A stretch of DNA of 64,000 nucleotides from Adineta steineri (taxonomy: Eukaryota; Rotifera; Eurotatoria; Adinetida; Adinetidae). Each line of letters starts with the position of its first letter. The first letter of the stretch is position 1. The stretch lies in contig CAJNOI010000050.1 of NCBI GenBank assembly GCA_905250115.1, positions 434,706 to 498,705 on the forward strand. Direction: 5' to 3'. Made by a program: the position numbers and the translations under genes. The notes below the pieces were generated by a model that was given only the letters and a program-made list of their open reading frames with translations, made no database searches and was not told the origin of the DNA. Shown here one piece after another: positions 35,648-48,900 of this stretch.

Positions 35648-36727
35648 ATGATTCAAGACAAACTACTTAATTATCAATATGAATTAAAACCATTAGCAGA
35701 TGATTTGCATACAACAAAACATTCGGATAGTTTTGTTCATAATAATACCAATGTAAGATAATATTTAGTTCTTATATATACATCATATCATTTTTAAGTT
35801 CTATATATGCATGAGGAATGATACATTCCATTCTTTATATTTGTTTGTTGTTTTGGTCTAAATGCATTTTTTTTTGTTCGACAACGATACATCTTTTCCT
35901 CTTTTTTTCTCATCGTTGAGACGACAGATCTTCTCATCGCACCGGTTCTTTAGACCAACCTTGGAGCTGATGCATACCATGCACAAAGACGTAAGAAAAC
36001 AGTGTGGGTGGGCCGTAATCGTTAGAAAAGAGTGGAACAGCAAGATAGATCCTTTTGCTTTTTTGTGTACAAGAACTGTCGTCATCCACTACGATTCTAT
36101 CGACACAATTATTATTCCTAACAACCTTTTTTTTTCTCGCTATATCATATAAACATATAGAAGGGAAAAAAGAAGAAGAACGGGCGTTCTTCATACAGTT
36201 GCTGAAACCAGAAGGCATACGAGCTGTTGTCGTGCTTGTGAGTGCGTGTGTGTGTGTGTATGTCATCAAGTTGTGCCAAGCCGGAGAATACATTTCGATT
36301 ATTATTTTGTATATATATATCTAATATTTTTCAATAAAATATTTCTGGTATTATTAACAAAATATCAAGAAGGATATTAAAGCGATATCTTCTTATATAT
36401 TACTTGAAAAAAATCCAGAAAATTTTACTATACGGTAAGTTGCATACAAATTAAACAGTTAGCCTTGTATCTTGTCAACATTGTCGGATCACTGACAAAA
36501 AACAGATAATATATACATATATTGCTTTTTTCTACAGACATAAAAAACTAAAACGGCAAGAGATATAAAAGTCAAATTGATTATGTATAATTAAAAAAAT
36601 ACATATTGATCTTTTAACTAGTACGTTCTTGACTGATAGAGACATTTATGAAGCTGTTTTTCTTAGTTTATTGTTGATGAGAAAACATTCAGGTCAACTC
36701 GATTTATCTATTAGTTGTCGTGCCAAT
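35648..36727 (+). CDS. Possible exon chain of an unrecognised gene (incomplete)
   Basis: Three pieces, 35648-35752, 36370-36434 and 36622-36727, each bounded by plausible splice sites and joining in one frame (ATG at 35648; MIQDKLLNYQYELKPLADDL, then IKAISSYILLEKNPENFTIR, then RDIYEAVFLSLLLMRKHSGQ). Composition and helical pattern look like real protein rather than chance frames. After GTAATATT at 36728 I could not find a continuation that ends convincingly, and the first intron is 617 nt, long for this genome. It may be a partial gene, decayed gene, or upstream exons of something missed. No homology recognised. Confidence 0.3.
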
Positions 36728-37702
36728 GTAATATTAATGAAGAATAAGTACGTTAAAGAACGATGGCGACAGCCGATAGAAATATATCCGATCCGTTTTT
36801 TTCCATTCTATCGTATTTGCTTGATAGAATCCTCTTCGAGTTTTTCTGTTTTGCTTGTTTGTATATATGCTTTTTCATGTAGAAGCAGAATTTTCTATAC
36901 ATATTATTATTGTACATCTGGTCGTTGCAGAACAAAAAAGATGTATAACCGTTGTCGTGCAATAATGTACGAATGGTCGATAATAATTCTAAATAGATGC
37001 TTCTCTTTCTTGTCTGTCTTCATTCAATCATCAGAGCATTTACTGCATAGAAAACATAAAGAAGATAATAACTAAAGAAAAACAAAAGAATAGAACAGAA
37101 CAGAAAAGAAAAATAGAAATGTGATTCTCTATTGTCAATAATATCTTTACTACTTTTCTACTATTTTCTATGATTGATACACGAAGTCATAACCAACAAT
37201 ATTTTTTCCTGCCAACAAAGATTATTGAGAATCGCATGTATGCGCACACACATACATAAAAACATGCGCACATATGAAAAACAGAAGAAAGAGAAAAAAT
37301 TAGTTTGTATTTCCCATTTGTCGATACATGCGAATAGGTCACATTATGAATAAGAAAAATCTCTCTCTCTCTCTCTTCTTTCCTTTGACTGTGTTAGACA
37401 TTTCTTAAGGAGCGATTGCCAAACGTTTATAATTGAAGAGTGTTTTTCTTTTTCTTTGACCGGCTGTCTCCTATTACTGGTCAAATGTTTTCTCATTAAG
37501 ATATTCCATGATTTCCTTGCCTTACTTTCCTTCGTCTGTCTATTTCTTTTCATTACATGCATTACGCTGTGTTGGCCATTGTGAAAGTAGATTATCTCAA
37601 CTGCCATAATAAAAACATACACTGTTGACATTTGTCTGAAAGAAAACCATGAGCCATATTATCACTATTGCTTGTTTCGGATAGGGAATAAACTAAAAAA
37701 TA
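36728..37702. other. Noncoding region before the PDZ gene
   Basis: Pyrimidine-rich and purine-rich tracts (GA/CT repeats at 37361-37380, CA-rich at 37240-37275) with overlapping chance frames on both strands. Likely promoter and 5'UTR of the downstream PDZ gene. Confidence 0.4.
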
Positions 37703-40656
37703 ATGTCAGTTAATCGAAAAACTGTAGTATTGCGAGGTGGTGCTCCTTGGGGTTTTCGACTTTCAAGTAGTAGTCGTACACCTGTATATATTGATAAGGT
37801 ATTTTTCTTTCTTGTTGTTGTTGTTTTCGACAATAAAAAATTAAGAAATTCTCTTTTTTTTCATTGAATAGGTACGCAGTCAAAGTAAGGCAGCACTAGG
37901 CGGTCTTACAACAGGTGATACACTTGTATCGGTTAACGGTGTACCATCAGTACAACAATCTTTACGAGAAATAAATGACGTAATAGGTAGTGTTCGTGAT
38001 CAACTTGTTCTCGAAGTACAAAGGTAAATTATTAAATTTAATTTTCTATTCTATTTTAAAATCTCTTTAGTTCAACACAACCTCGTTCAAATCGATTTGA
38101 TTCAACGTCAAGTTTAGATACGAAAGAAAATAGTCCTGTTTACTCACTACAACGTATAACTCCACAATCACCATCAATGGATTATCATCAATATAATAAT
38201 TCTTCACGTATTACACCTGCGTATCCATCATATACATCAACAACAGGTTATAATCAATACGATAATCATCGAGATCCACGTTATACCGATTCATATGGAC
38301 GTTCAATTCAAAATCCATTACCAGCAATGTTTCGTACAGCTACAATGGCATCGAATTCACCACAAACACCTTCAGCTTCAACAAGAGGACAACAATATAG
38401 TTATCATTTACCAACATCAAATAGTATGTATGATACACCACGTAATTATAATGGAGCTATGTCAAGTGGTTATGTTTCGGATACAAATGATGTTCGACGT
38501 TCTTCAATTTCTATGCGTCCAACAAATAGTTCAAATTCTAATATACGTCGTACTACTAATAATAATAATATTAATAATAATCCAAATCCACAACAATCGT
38601 ATTATTCAAAACCAGCAACAACTTATAATACAAGGATTATACAAAATAATGATCAAAGTTATTTCAGTGATTCAGAATATGCTTCATCTGGTCCACGCTA
38701 TACAAAAATTAGTCGACAAGCAAATCCAGTTCGACGACCAAGTAATGTTGTTTTACCAATACGTTCAATAACAAGTAAAGCATATGATGAATATGTACCA
38801 CCTCAACAACCTAAACAACAACCAATTGATGTGTATCGTTATCAACAAGAGCAACGAGAACGTGAACAACGCGAACGTGAACAGCGAGAACGTGAACAAC
38901 GTGAACGTGAACGTGAAAGACAAGAACAAATACAGAGACAATTATATGAACAGCAACAAGCAGCAGCAGCAGCTGCCGCTGCTCGTTATAATCTATCGCA
39001 AGATCATAGACGTAAATCTGATCGTAAGCATGGATCTTTTATAAATCTTCGTTTCTTATTCTTTAAATTTTGTTTTTTCAGCAACTATTGATCATGAACT
39101 TGGTGCTGATCTGCTCAAATCACCTATTGCAAATAGTAAGTTTATTTTTAAAATATAAGATTTAAATATGAATATGATTTTTCAATATAGAGAAGGTTTA
39201 TGCTGATTCAAGCTTCTTTAAAACTTCTTTTAATACTTATCCAACAATAGAAGAACAAAAAAAAATGGCACATAAAATTGCCTCCATACTTCAAGGAGGG
39301 GATCCAACATCAAAAGGTGCATCGAAATTTGAAAGACAACGTCAACGAGCTGAAAAATATACTCTCGAAGCTGAAGCAAATGCTACTCCGACGCTGAGTA
39401 CAAGTAATTATCGTCCATTACGTCCTGTACAAACGAACGATATACCATTTACACATCATCCACCACCACCACCACCGCCATTCGATACATCAAATGTACC
39501 TGATTGTATTAAACATAGTTTAGATCAAGCTCAATATGTTAATCCATTACGATATGTTGGTGCCCCGGATAATTTTAAACAAATGCATATGCAGGTAAAA
39601 CATGAAAAGAAATATTTATGAATTGTAATAATTCGAATACTCTCTCTCTCATAGGAACATGTTACACATACAAATGTCTCACCACAAGCTGCAATGAGTC
39701 TCGTTGCTGATTTAAATGCAAATCGTGGAAAAGGTGCTGCCTTGTTTCAAAAACGTAAAGCTCGTTCTGAAAAATGGGTAGTTGATGAAAATAATGTTAA
39801 GAAACAAGGATTTCAACCAACATCAACTCATATTAGCGTATATATTTTCATTTATGTTTCTATTTATATATATCAATTTGTCTTTTTTTTATATACAGCC
39901 AACATCTCAACCATGGGGCCAGGTTGCACCCGATTCATGGTCTGGCGATGAAGGACCTTATACAGGACCAAATTTTTCGCCAGTTCGACCAAAATTTAAT
40001 CCACCTGCTCCTCCTTCTGCAGCTCCCTCTGTACCTGAACCTATTCTATCACCTCCGCCAACACAAAATGCACCGAGATTTGGAGATTTTAATGCTAAAC
40101 CAAAAGGTTTTGGCAGTTGGAATACGGAAAGTATGTATTTTCTATGGAAAAATAATCAGAACTCTTTTTGTTTTTCATTTAATAAGATGTAGCACCAAAA
40201 TCACCACGTGGAAGTATTGATTCTCGAAAACCATTGAATTTAGCTATGGAACCAAGTATTCGTGAAGGTATTGCTGAATCACATATGCGAAATGCATCTC
40301 AACCATTTTCACCACCATACAATTCTCAGCCACTATTTTCTCCGAATTCACAACAACAACAGAATAATGATTTTTTTAATTTTCCATCTTCAAATGTTCT
40401 TGGTAAATGGAAAAATCAAGAATATTCACCATGGAATCAATCATCAGCACAAGATTCTCAAAGATCACAAATGCCAATGACTCGTGAAGGTATTGATCAA
40501 TTACGTCAACGGCTAACACAACAAAATCCACCACCACCACAACCAGTAAATCAACCTTATTCTGCATATAATCAACGTAGTGGGAATAGTGCTAGTTATA
40601 ATCCATATCCGTCAACTCAAGGACCACCACAACAGCAACATTTTACAGATCTCTAA
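37703..40656 (+). CDS. PDZ protein of the synaptopodin-2/ZASP type
   Basis: Exons 37703-37798, 37872-38023, 38071-39023, 39082-39135, 39191-39594, 39655-39837, 39899-40130 and 40187-40656 total 2544 nt, 847 residues. Residues 5-85 are a PDZ domain: VLRGGAPWGFRLS carries the carboxylate loop (PWGF), followed by LGGLTTGDTLVSVNG. The long remainder is disordered, with Asn/Ser/Tyr-rich sequence, an Arg/Glu/Gln run with polyalanine, and proline tracts. Two related short motifs, KGASKFERQRQRAEKYTLE and KGAALFQKRKARSEKWVVD, match the KGA-x-x-F-x-[KR]-[RK]-x-R-x-x-[KR] motif of synaptopodin-2/SYNPO2L. PDZ-PWGF plus these motifs points to an actin/alpha-actinin-binding protein of muscle Z-discs or stress fibres. 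Exon 6 ends at a GTATAT donor; read-through of that intron is also open. Confidence 0.83.
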
Positions 40657-41253
40657 ATGTCTATTTTGTATGAATAATTCAATCTTAATTCTGTTTATAG
40701 ACTAATCTCGGTGAAACAAATCAATTGTTTGTTCGCTCAATACAATTGCAACCATTGCTATCATTAATTATTTGCACTATTCAATTCTTTTTCTCCTAGC
40801 CTACTGTTACTAGTCTAGTCCAAAAAACAAAAATAATTCGAAGAAAAAAGAAAACAGTTTACCTACTTTTTAAACATTTTTTCCTCGCTTCTTCTGCTTT
40901 TTTTTATATTGTTTCATTTGCTTCTTTTATATTCTATTTATATGATAGAGAGTTAATTTTCTTAATCTTGTTGATTTTACTTGTATGAATATTTGTGTAT
41001 ATATTTTAACATTTCGTCGTTTTTCTCATAATTGTACACAAATTATTCATACATTATTTATTATCAACAATTGTCTAAAATAAATGACTGATTCAACCAG
41101 AAGAAGAAAAAAACAACAGAACTGATATGATGAAATCTTATTTTCTGTATCATAGACATGGATGATAGGCGATTATTTTATTTCCTCTTACAATTGATAT
41201 TTCGGTTTAAAATAAATTTGTTCACATTTGTATTAAAGCAATAAAATAGAAAA
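40657..41253. other. Intergenic between convergent genes
   Basis: 3' ends of the PDZ gene (+) and of the PIERCE1-like gene (-) face each other. AATAAA occurs at 41079-41084. Nothing else recognised. Confidence 0.4.
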
Positions 41254-41847
41254 TTAAGGTTTGTCTATAAATCGTCCTTTATCTACAGCCGTATTAAGAC
41301 CTTGATAACGATAAACACCACATTTACCAAGATGCTGAAATAGAAGGAAGAAGAAAAAAAAACAGATAAGAAATATGAAAAATTCAAAATATCATTTTTT
41401 CATACTTCAGTAAATGCACTTGATTGTGTTCGATAAACAGTTGGCATTGTATGAATATTAGGCTTTTCAGCACCATAATCTTGAGCAGTTGTTCGATAGA
41501 GTGGATTAGGTTCTTTTTTTGTATATCCTTGCCACCAATCTAATTGAAATATATTATTAAGATGATAAGAAAACAATTAGTTATATACCTGGGTTGTCGA
41601 ATTTATCTGGAATATTGAATGTTCTATATTGATCACTTGTTTTGTCACCACTTGTTGCAGCATTTCTTTGTGCAACTGTATCTCTTGGTTGTAAATAAGT
41701 TGAAACTAAATCAACAGGAATGGAATCCGATTGATAGACGACTTCACCATTTTGATCAACTTCTGTATATCTTGCTGGTGGAATACATTGTTGATTGTTA
41801 TAATTATTGTCATTATATGAACCAGAATTGAAGTTTGTCGAGCTCAT
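41254..41847 (-). CDS. PIERCE1: PIERCE1-like microtubule inner protein
   Basis: Small protein of the doublet-microtubule lumen in motile cilia (C9orf116/C15orf65 family, Piercer of microtubule wall). Exons 41847-41589, 41539-41406 and 41334-41254 total 474 nt, 157 residues. The family core is present in order: YRTFNIPDKFDNPG, WWQGYTKKEPNPLYRTTAQDYG, then PNIHTMPTVY, and the C-terminal GKCGVYRYQGLNTAVDKGRF. The first 85 residues are Asn/Tyr-rich and not conserved. Assignment between PIERCE1 and PIERCE2 is by resemblance only. It lies 1.1 kb from the axonemal dynein gene, transcribed away from it. Confidence 0.82.
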
Positions 41848-42975
41848 ATTTAATAAATATGAAGAAACCGAACAATTATATCGAGAGGAACTTTAGTAAT
41901 AGTGTATGCAGTCTTGTTTATAATGTTTTGATTTAACAACCACTTTCTTTTACCATCACGACTAATGTTGTCATGTAACAAACCTCTTTCAATGAGTAAT
42001 GATATAGAGGTCGTTACAATGTATAGTACATTCGATTGTAAACTCGAAAAAAGTAATAATAATATATGAAGCGTCGTTAATACCACTCTGATTATTTGAT
42101 GAAATACTTGTATAGAATTTAACTTTTTTCAAACCTGCAATGACCTAAATGATCGTTTTTTCTTTTGTGATAATCTTCCAAAATGAAAATGTTATTGAAT
42201 AACTGACTCTTTAATATTTGACTCTACGAACTTGATTATTTTCGAATCTTATGTCCTTTGATTGACACACATTGGATAGTCATGACACTTAACTGGAAAC
42301 AATTGATTTCTACTTACAGATATTCTTTTCTTTTATCTCTGATATTTCAATGTTGCATCATAGAATAGAAACATATTGGTATATGACATTGTATGAAAAC
42401 TGTTGGATAGAAAACATCTGTTGTCAATTAATTAATGAACATATTTTCTACTAATTTATGGACTAGCATATATACGTAAAATATAAACAATATATGTATA
42501 ATGAGGATATGATTATTATACAAATATAATGAACTAAATCATTAATTATAGTTATGATGAGGGTATACAAAGAAAAATAAATTGAATACTTAATGCAATC
42601 CTCAAACATTTTATTCTATTCAATAGTCATTGAAACCATTTACTTTGAAAAAAGTATAACTATAATAGTAGTAATTGCCTTTTCATTCTTTACTTTTATA
42701 ATTCACTTATAACTGTTATACTTTAAGTGTTCTCAACATAGTAACTAAAGTGTTGTTTAAATAATTATTGTATAGAAATTCTTCTAAATCTTTTTCTTAA
42801 TCACAGTTTTTTGAGCGAGAAAAAAAGGATATGTATATATAAAATAGTGACCTCTTTGTTTTAAAACATACAACATCGCTAAGCGACGTTACCTTTGAAT
42901 AAAGCGTAAATGGCAAACTTTTTACAGTACAATTTTGAGAGAAATACTATCTATATCTAATAAAATTGAACAAAA
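41848..42975. other. Intergenic between divergent ciliary genes
   Basis: About 1.1 kb of AT-rich sequence separating the PIERCE1-like gene (-) and the dynein gene (+). Presumably carries both promoters. I could not pick out an RFX X-box or other motif with confidence, and saw no repeats or exons. Confidence 0.4.
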
Positions 42976-45900
42976 ATGTCTTCATCGAAACGAAAAATGC
43001 TTGATATATCCGTTGTACCTCAGAAATTAAATCAATTTCGTGGATCTAATCAAGGTACATACGAAACTAGTGATGCTAAAGCATATGCGGAATATGTAGC
43101 ACAAGATGTAAGTTCTTTCATGTTGGTTCATATTTATTTTTACATGATTATCTGATCTAGACTGATGGAGGATTATCACGCCTAGTAACTGATAAACATC
43201 TGGCTCGTACTCTAGCACGTAATGAGCGTCGTGAGGATTTACCTATGCATCTTAGATCGTAATATAATTTGATTATTTAATACTTAATTCAAAAAATGTC
43301 ATTTGTTCAGATTAGAAAGATGGCAACAAGAAAATCCAAGAAAAATGGGTGGAAGAATAGAACATGAAAATATACCAGCACAATCATCACCACGAGATGA
43401 GAGAACATCACAAATTGTTTGGATAAAATTTGAAGCTGAAAAAAATTCACGTGATGCTGCTTATCAATTAATTCGACTTCGTAGAAAACTTGGTCTTCCA
43501 ATACAATTACCTATTTATGGGCCCGGAGGAAAACGAATACTTGAACAACATCTTGCTAATGCTAGAAATGAACAAGTAATTGATATAAAAATGAAAAACT
43601 AATCCTATTTTTTCTTTTGTTCTTTTAAGTCACCAAATTCAGATAAAAGTGGAATATTCTATTATTGTTTATTAGCTGCTCGAAATAAATATTCTGCACC
43701 TTATAATCCATATGATTTAGAAATCCAAACCAATGAAATTGAAGTTATAACTCTACCCTATTTCTGGACAGTTTCTGCTTTCAATATAACTTATGTATTT
43801 ATCAAGAAGAAAATAAAATATTAAATAAAAAATTCTTCGAATATTTATAGGTTAATACATTAGATTCATCTCAGACAACAATCACTCCTGCTTTAGTTTG
43901 GTTATGGGAACGATATCAATATAATTATTTAACTACTCAATTATCATGTTTCTCAAATTTTCGGTTTGTTTATTCAATTTTTTGTTTTCTAAAATCTTAC
44001 TATGAAATTTTTACCTAAAGAAAATGGCGAGCATTTCGTTGTTGGTGGTCTAATGTTCAAGCTGAAAAACGCGAACGAACACTGTAGATAATTTTTATTA
44101 CAATAAATACTTTTTTCCTTAATTATTAATTCTATTTAGTTCTATTCATAATCGAAAACTTTTTTATGCGAATGAAATTTTTCAAGGTGTTCTTATTCAT
44201 GTTAAAGCAATGTGTGAAGTTTATTATTATGGACAAACAGATCGTATTAAACCATTTTGTTTACTTGATCGTCATGTATATCAACAAACATCAACTCTCG
44301 AAGAATTTAGTCGACGACATTTTGCACAAATGAACGTAACATCAATTAAATTAAGAGAATTTATTGATCAAATTGCAATTCTAGCAGTTCATGCTTGTGA
44401 AGTAAATAATGAAAAAATAGTTTTCTTATCAATAAAATTTTATTATAGAAAGCTGTTGAATTAGAAGGAATATCTGTCGAAGCTTTAGCAGATCCAAGTC
44501 TTTATCAACAACCAGTAGAATTCGATGACGATGAACAAATATCACAATTTGATACACAACAAAGTCGAACATCGATAAAAACAAAAGCTAAACTAAGTAA
44601 ATTTTTGAAATAAATTGATTATTGACACGAAAAAGTTTAATAAAATTAGATATTGGCCCAAGTTTTGCTGAACGTAAACGTTGGCGTGATACATTAATAC
44701 GTATATCAGATTTTTTACGTTTACTTGATTATATTATACTTGAATTTCTTCGTCGTCTTGTTAAATCATGTGTACGAGATTTACTTATTCATNNNNNNNN
44801 NNTAGAAGTTATCGACCTAAACAAGAATTTCCATCAGAATCACGTGCATCGTTTCATACAGATCCAACAACTGAAGCGTAAAAATAAAATTTCGAATAAA
44901 ATTAATCTTATTTCTTGTTTTCTAAAGATCAAATAATAAAGAACAAAATTATGGAATACAAACAGTATTACGAAGTGAAAATCTTGAAAAAGATGATTTA
45001 TATTCAACAATCGAACCAAATGATATTCTTGATTTACCTCGGGTATAATATAAGACTAAAAAAAAACATTAAAATCTAATATTATATTTCTAGCTTGAAA
45101 ATACTGCTAATCGAATACCTCCACCAATGTTTGAAATAAATCTATTATTAAAATTTTTTCAATTACCACGACATAATACATCAGATCTTGACGATGAAGC
45201 ATCGTCTGACAGGTTTATTATTTATATTACGAAAATTTCATTCATTTATTTTTTTTTTGTATTAGTTTTTCTGAAAGTAAAGATAGAGTAACATATGAAA
45301 TAAGTCCAAATGAATATGATTTTAAAAATGCAACGCGTGATATTATCAATGGACTAGAAAAATGTGTTGGTCAAGTGCCTAGTCTTCGTGATCATCCAAC
45401 ATTGAATTTATTTTGTACATTTCCAAATTTTGATGCATCAAATCCATTGAGTCGAACACCTATTCATGTATCGAAAGCTCATTGGCCAGATGTTCTTTTT
45501 CTTTTTGGAGATGATTCTGATCATCAAGAAGTTGTTATTGATATATTAAGTACAGTCAATCAAGCTTTAGCAAATGTTCAAAGTTTTATTAAAGTATGAC
45601 AATAGGAGAAAAAGATATAATGAAATATATTTTTCTCTTCTAGCGATATCAAAAACATTGTGATATGGTACTTAGTTGTACGCAATTAAAAATTGAAGAA
45701 AAATTAAAACAAAAAGAATTAACTACAGATGATATACATTTTCTAATGACTAAACATACTCACCAATTATTGAAAATGGAACAAATGATTGTTCAACAAC
45801 GTGTTGGACTTATTCTTGTTAAAGCCGATCAATTTTATAATGCAACAATACCTTATCCAAAACATATTATTAATACGATTGGAGAATATTTACCACCGGT

Positions 45901-48900
45901 TGCAGTTGAAAAAAATGAACGAATGCAAAGAACAATTCGAGTAATTTTAATTGAATTTTTCGTTTTTTAATCATTAACATATTATTTATTTAGGATGTAC
46001 TTAAATTATTGGATCGTGATCCAAGATCAGTTGAAGATTTTGTTCAACATTTAGCAACATTAAATACAGTTAATTCGGATTTAACAAAATTAGATAATGA
46101 ATTTCAAATTATATCAAAAATGTTCGATACAATTAAAGATTTTTCTATGAATATTGCACCAGAAGATTATTCATTATTTCGATCTTTAGCACCTATTTAT
46201 CAACAATTAAAAGTATAGTCTATATTTTTGTTCTTTTGTTGGATTAGTATTTCTTTTATTTATAGTCAAGTTTACTTTATACCGAAGCTCAATGTGATGA
46301 AAATGTACAAAAATTTACTATTGAACTTGATGAAATGATTCAACGTTTACATACTCAAATAATTGAATTAAAAACTAAATCAAAAGATTCATCTTTATTA
46401 GCAAGTGATACACGTCCTGAAACAGCATTAGAGATTATTTTAATTTTACAAGAATCATTAGCACAATTAAATGAAAAAGCAAAAAATTATACAACATTTC
46501 AAGAACGTTTTAATCAAATTAGTAAAAATTCAACAAAAAAACGTATCTTAGGGTAAATTTATATATACATGCAAAACAAAAACGTTTTATTCTCTTTCTC
46601 GTAGAGAAGGGTCAAAAAAACATTTCTACGGTTATTTCGATGCGGGGATTTCAAATGTGCGCCTTATTTGCTCAGACTACTGAAGAAGAGTAGTGACGTG
46701 GATTGATAGAAACCGAGTTTTTGCTAAGAGTAATGAACAACAAAGGAGAGCACGGGTTTCAATTGTTTTTCCAGTAAATGTGAAGAGGATGCATTTCTAC
46801 GAGAAAGAGCGTTACTTGTTTAATTATTTCTTTGTAAATAGTGATTATCAAATAACGAATAAATATCGTCGTCAAGATGTTACAATTAATCTTCCTTCGA
46901 TATATACTGAATTAACTGATATTGAACAAGATATTAATTTACGTAAACTTTTATGGGAATCACAACAAAATTGGACGAAACTTTATCGTGAATGGACAAA
47001 TACTGTTCTTGATGCTATTGATATAGATCTTTTACAAAAAGAAGTTAGTAAATTTACACAAAATATTTATATACTTGAAAAAGCATTACCACCAAATGAT
47101 ATCATACCAAAATTAAAAGAACGTCTTATAGAATTTAAAGCATCAATGCCTATTATTTTAGCATTACGTAATCCAAATATGAAAAAAAGACATTTTGATC
47201 GTTTACGTGTATTAATTGGAAAAGATATTATTGATGATGAATATTTAAAATTAAATAAATTACTTCGACCTGATATTTTACAATTAATAGATAAAATAAC
47301 GGATGTTTCATCATTAGCATCAAATGAAGCAGCATTAGAAACAATGTTAAATAAAATTATTGAAAGGTATATTATTTTAAACTGAAGATGAAAAAAAACG
47401 ACCTTCTTATAATTTTTAGATGGAGATTATTAGATTTTCGTTTATTACCTCATGCAGGTAAAGATACATTTATTATTGTTGGATATGAAGATATATTACA
47501 ACAATTAGAAGAAAGTCAAGTAAATGAATTTGTTTTTGTCAAATAAAAACTTCCATGTGAATATTTTAGATCACAATGTCTACAATAAAATCATCAAAAT
47601 ATATCAATCCAATTCGACAATTAGTTGATGAATGGGATAAACGTTTAACATTATTATCAAAAACAATTGATGAATGGATAACATGTCAACGACGTTGGCT
47701 TTATTTAGAACAAATATTTTCTACACCTGATATTCAATTAACACAAGAAACAAAGATTTTCTCACAAGTTGATAAACAATGGAAAGAATTAATGCGTCGA
47801 ACTGAACAATTACCAAATGCACTTAAATCAGCAACACAACCAGGAACATTAGAATTATTACAAACAAATAATTTACAAATGGAAAAAATTCAACGGGCAC
47901 TTGAGGTATGTCCGCAGAGTCAAAAAAACATCGAAGACCAAATATTTGGAAAAGATATTTCGATGCAGGGACTTCGAGTTTGAGGTCTGTTGGATCATCA
48001 TTTTCTATGAGAGAGAGTTAAGCGAGTTCACGGACGAGCGTTACTTGTTCAAATTACTGATCATAGAAAAACATTACTATAACCATATATTTTATTTTAG
48101 GATTATTTGGAAACAAAACGATTAGCTTTTCCTCGTCTGTTCTTTCTTAGTAATGAAGATCTATTAGATATTCTATCACATGCAAATGATGCAAATTGTG
48201 TTCAAGTATGTTTATTTTAATTTATATAAAATATAAAATGAATCTTTTCTTTTCTCTAGCCACATTTACGTAAATGTTTTGCGAATATTTTTTATTTACG
48301 GATCGTTAAATCACCAGTAGAAGTTGTTACAAGTATGCAATCTGTCGAAGGTGAAGTTGTAAATTTTACAAAATCAATACGACCAAGAGGTGTAGTTGAA
48401 CAATGGTTAACTCAAGTTGAACAAGCAATGTATGACGCCGTTAAAGTTCATTTAAAAGTCTGTTTTTATATTATTTAAATCATACAAAAATTTATCCGTT
48501 TTCTAGGTAGGTTTAGCTGATATAAAAAATACAGATTTTATTGAATGGATTCTTAAACATCCTAGTCAAATTGTTTTAACTATTTCTCAAGTAATGTATA
48601 CACAACAAGTAAATCAAACATTCGATTCTCCGTCTACACAAATTGAGAACACACTTATTCGAACACGTGATCAAATGATTACAACAATAAAAAATGTATG
48701 CGCATTAGTATTTACACAAATTGAACAGACAAAATTACTGACTGTTGAAGCTTTATTAACATTACAAGTTCATTGGCGTGATATATTTGAAATACTTATT
48801 AAACAACACGTAAATTAAAAAAGATATTTCGTTTTTTTTTATTTTTTAATTAAATAATTAGATTCGAGATAAAAATGATTTTGAATGGCAAAAACATCTT

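Noticed and set aside
35858..37075. Several overlapping frames on both strands
   Set aside because: They overlap each other in all orientations, have no splice logic and occur in pyrimidine-rich, promoter-like sequence.
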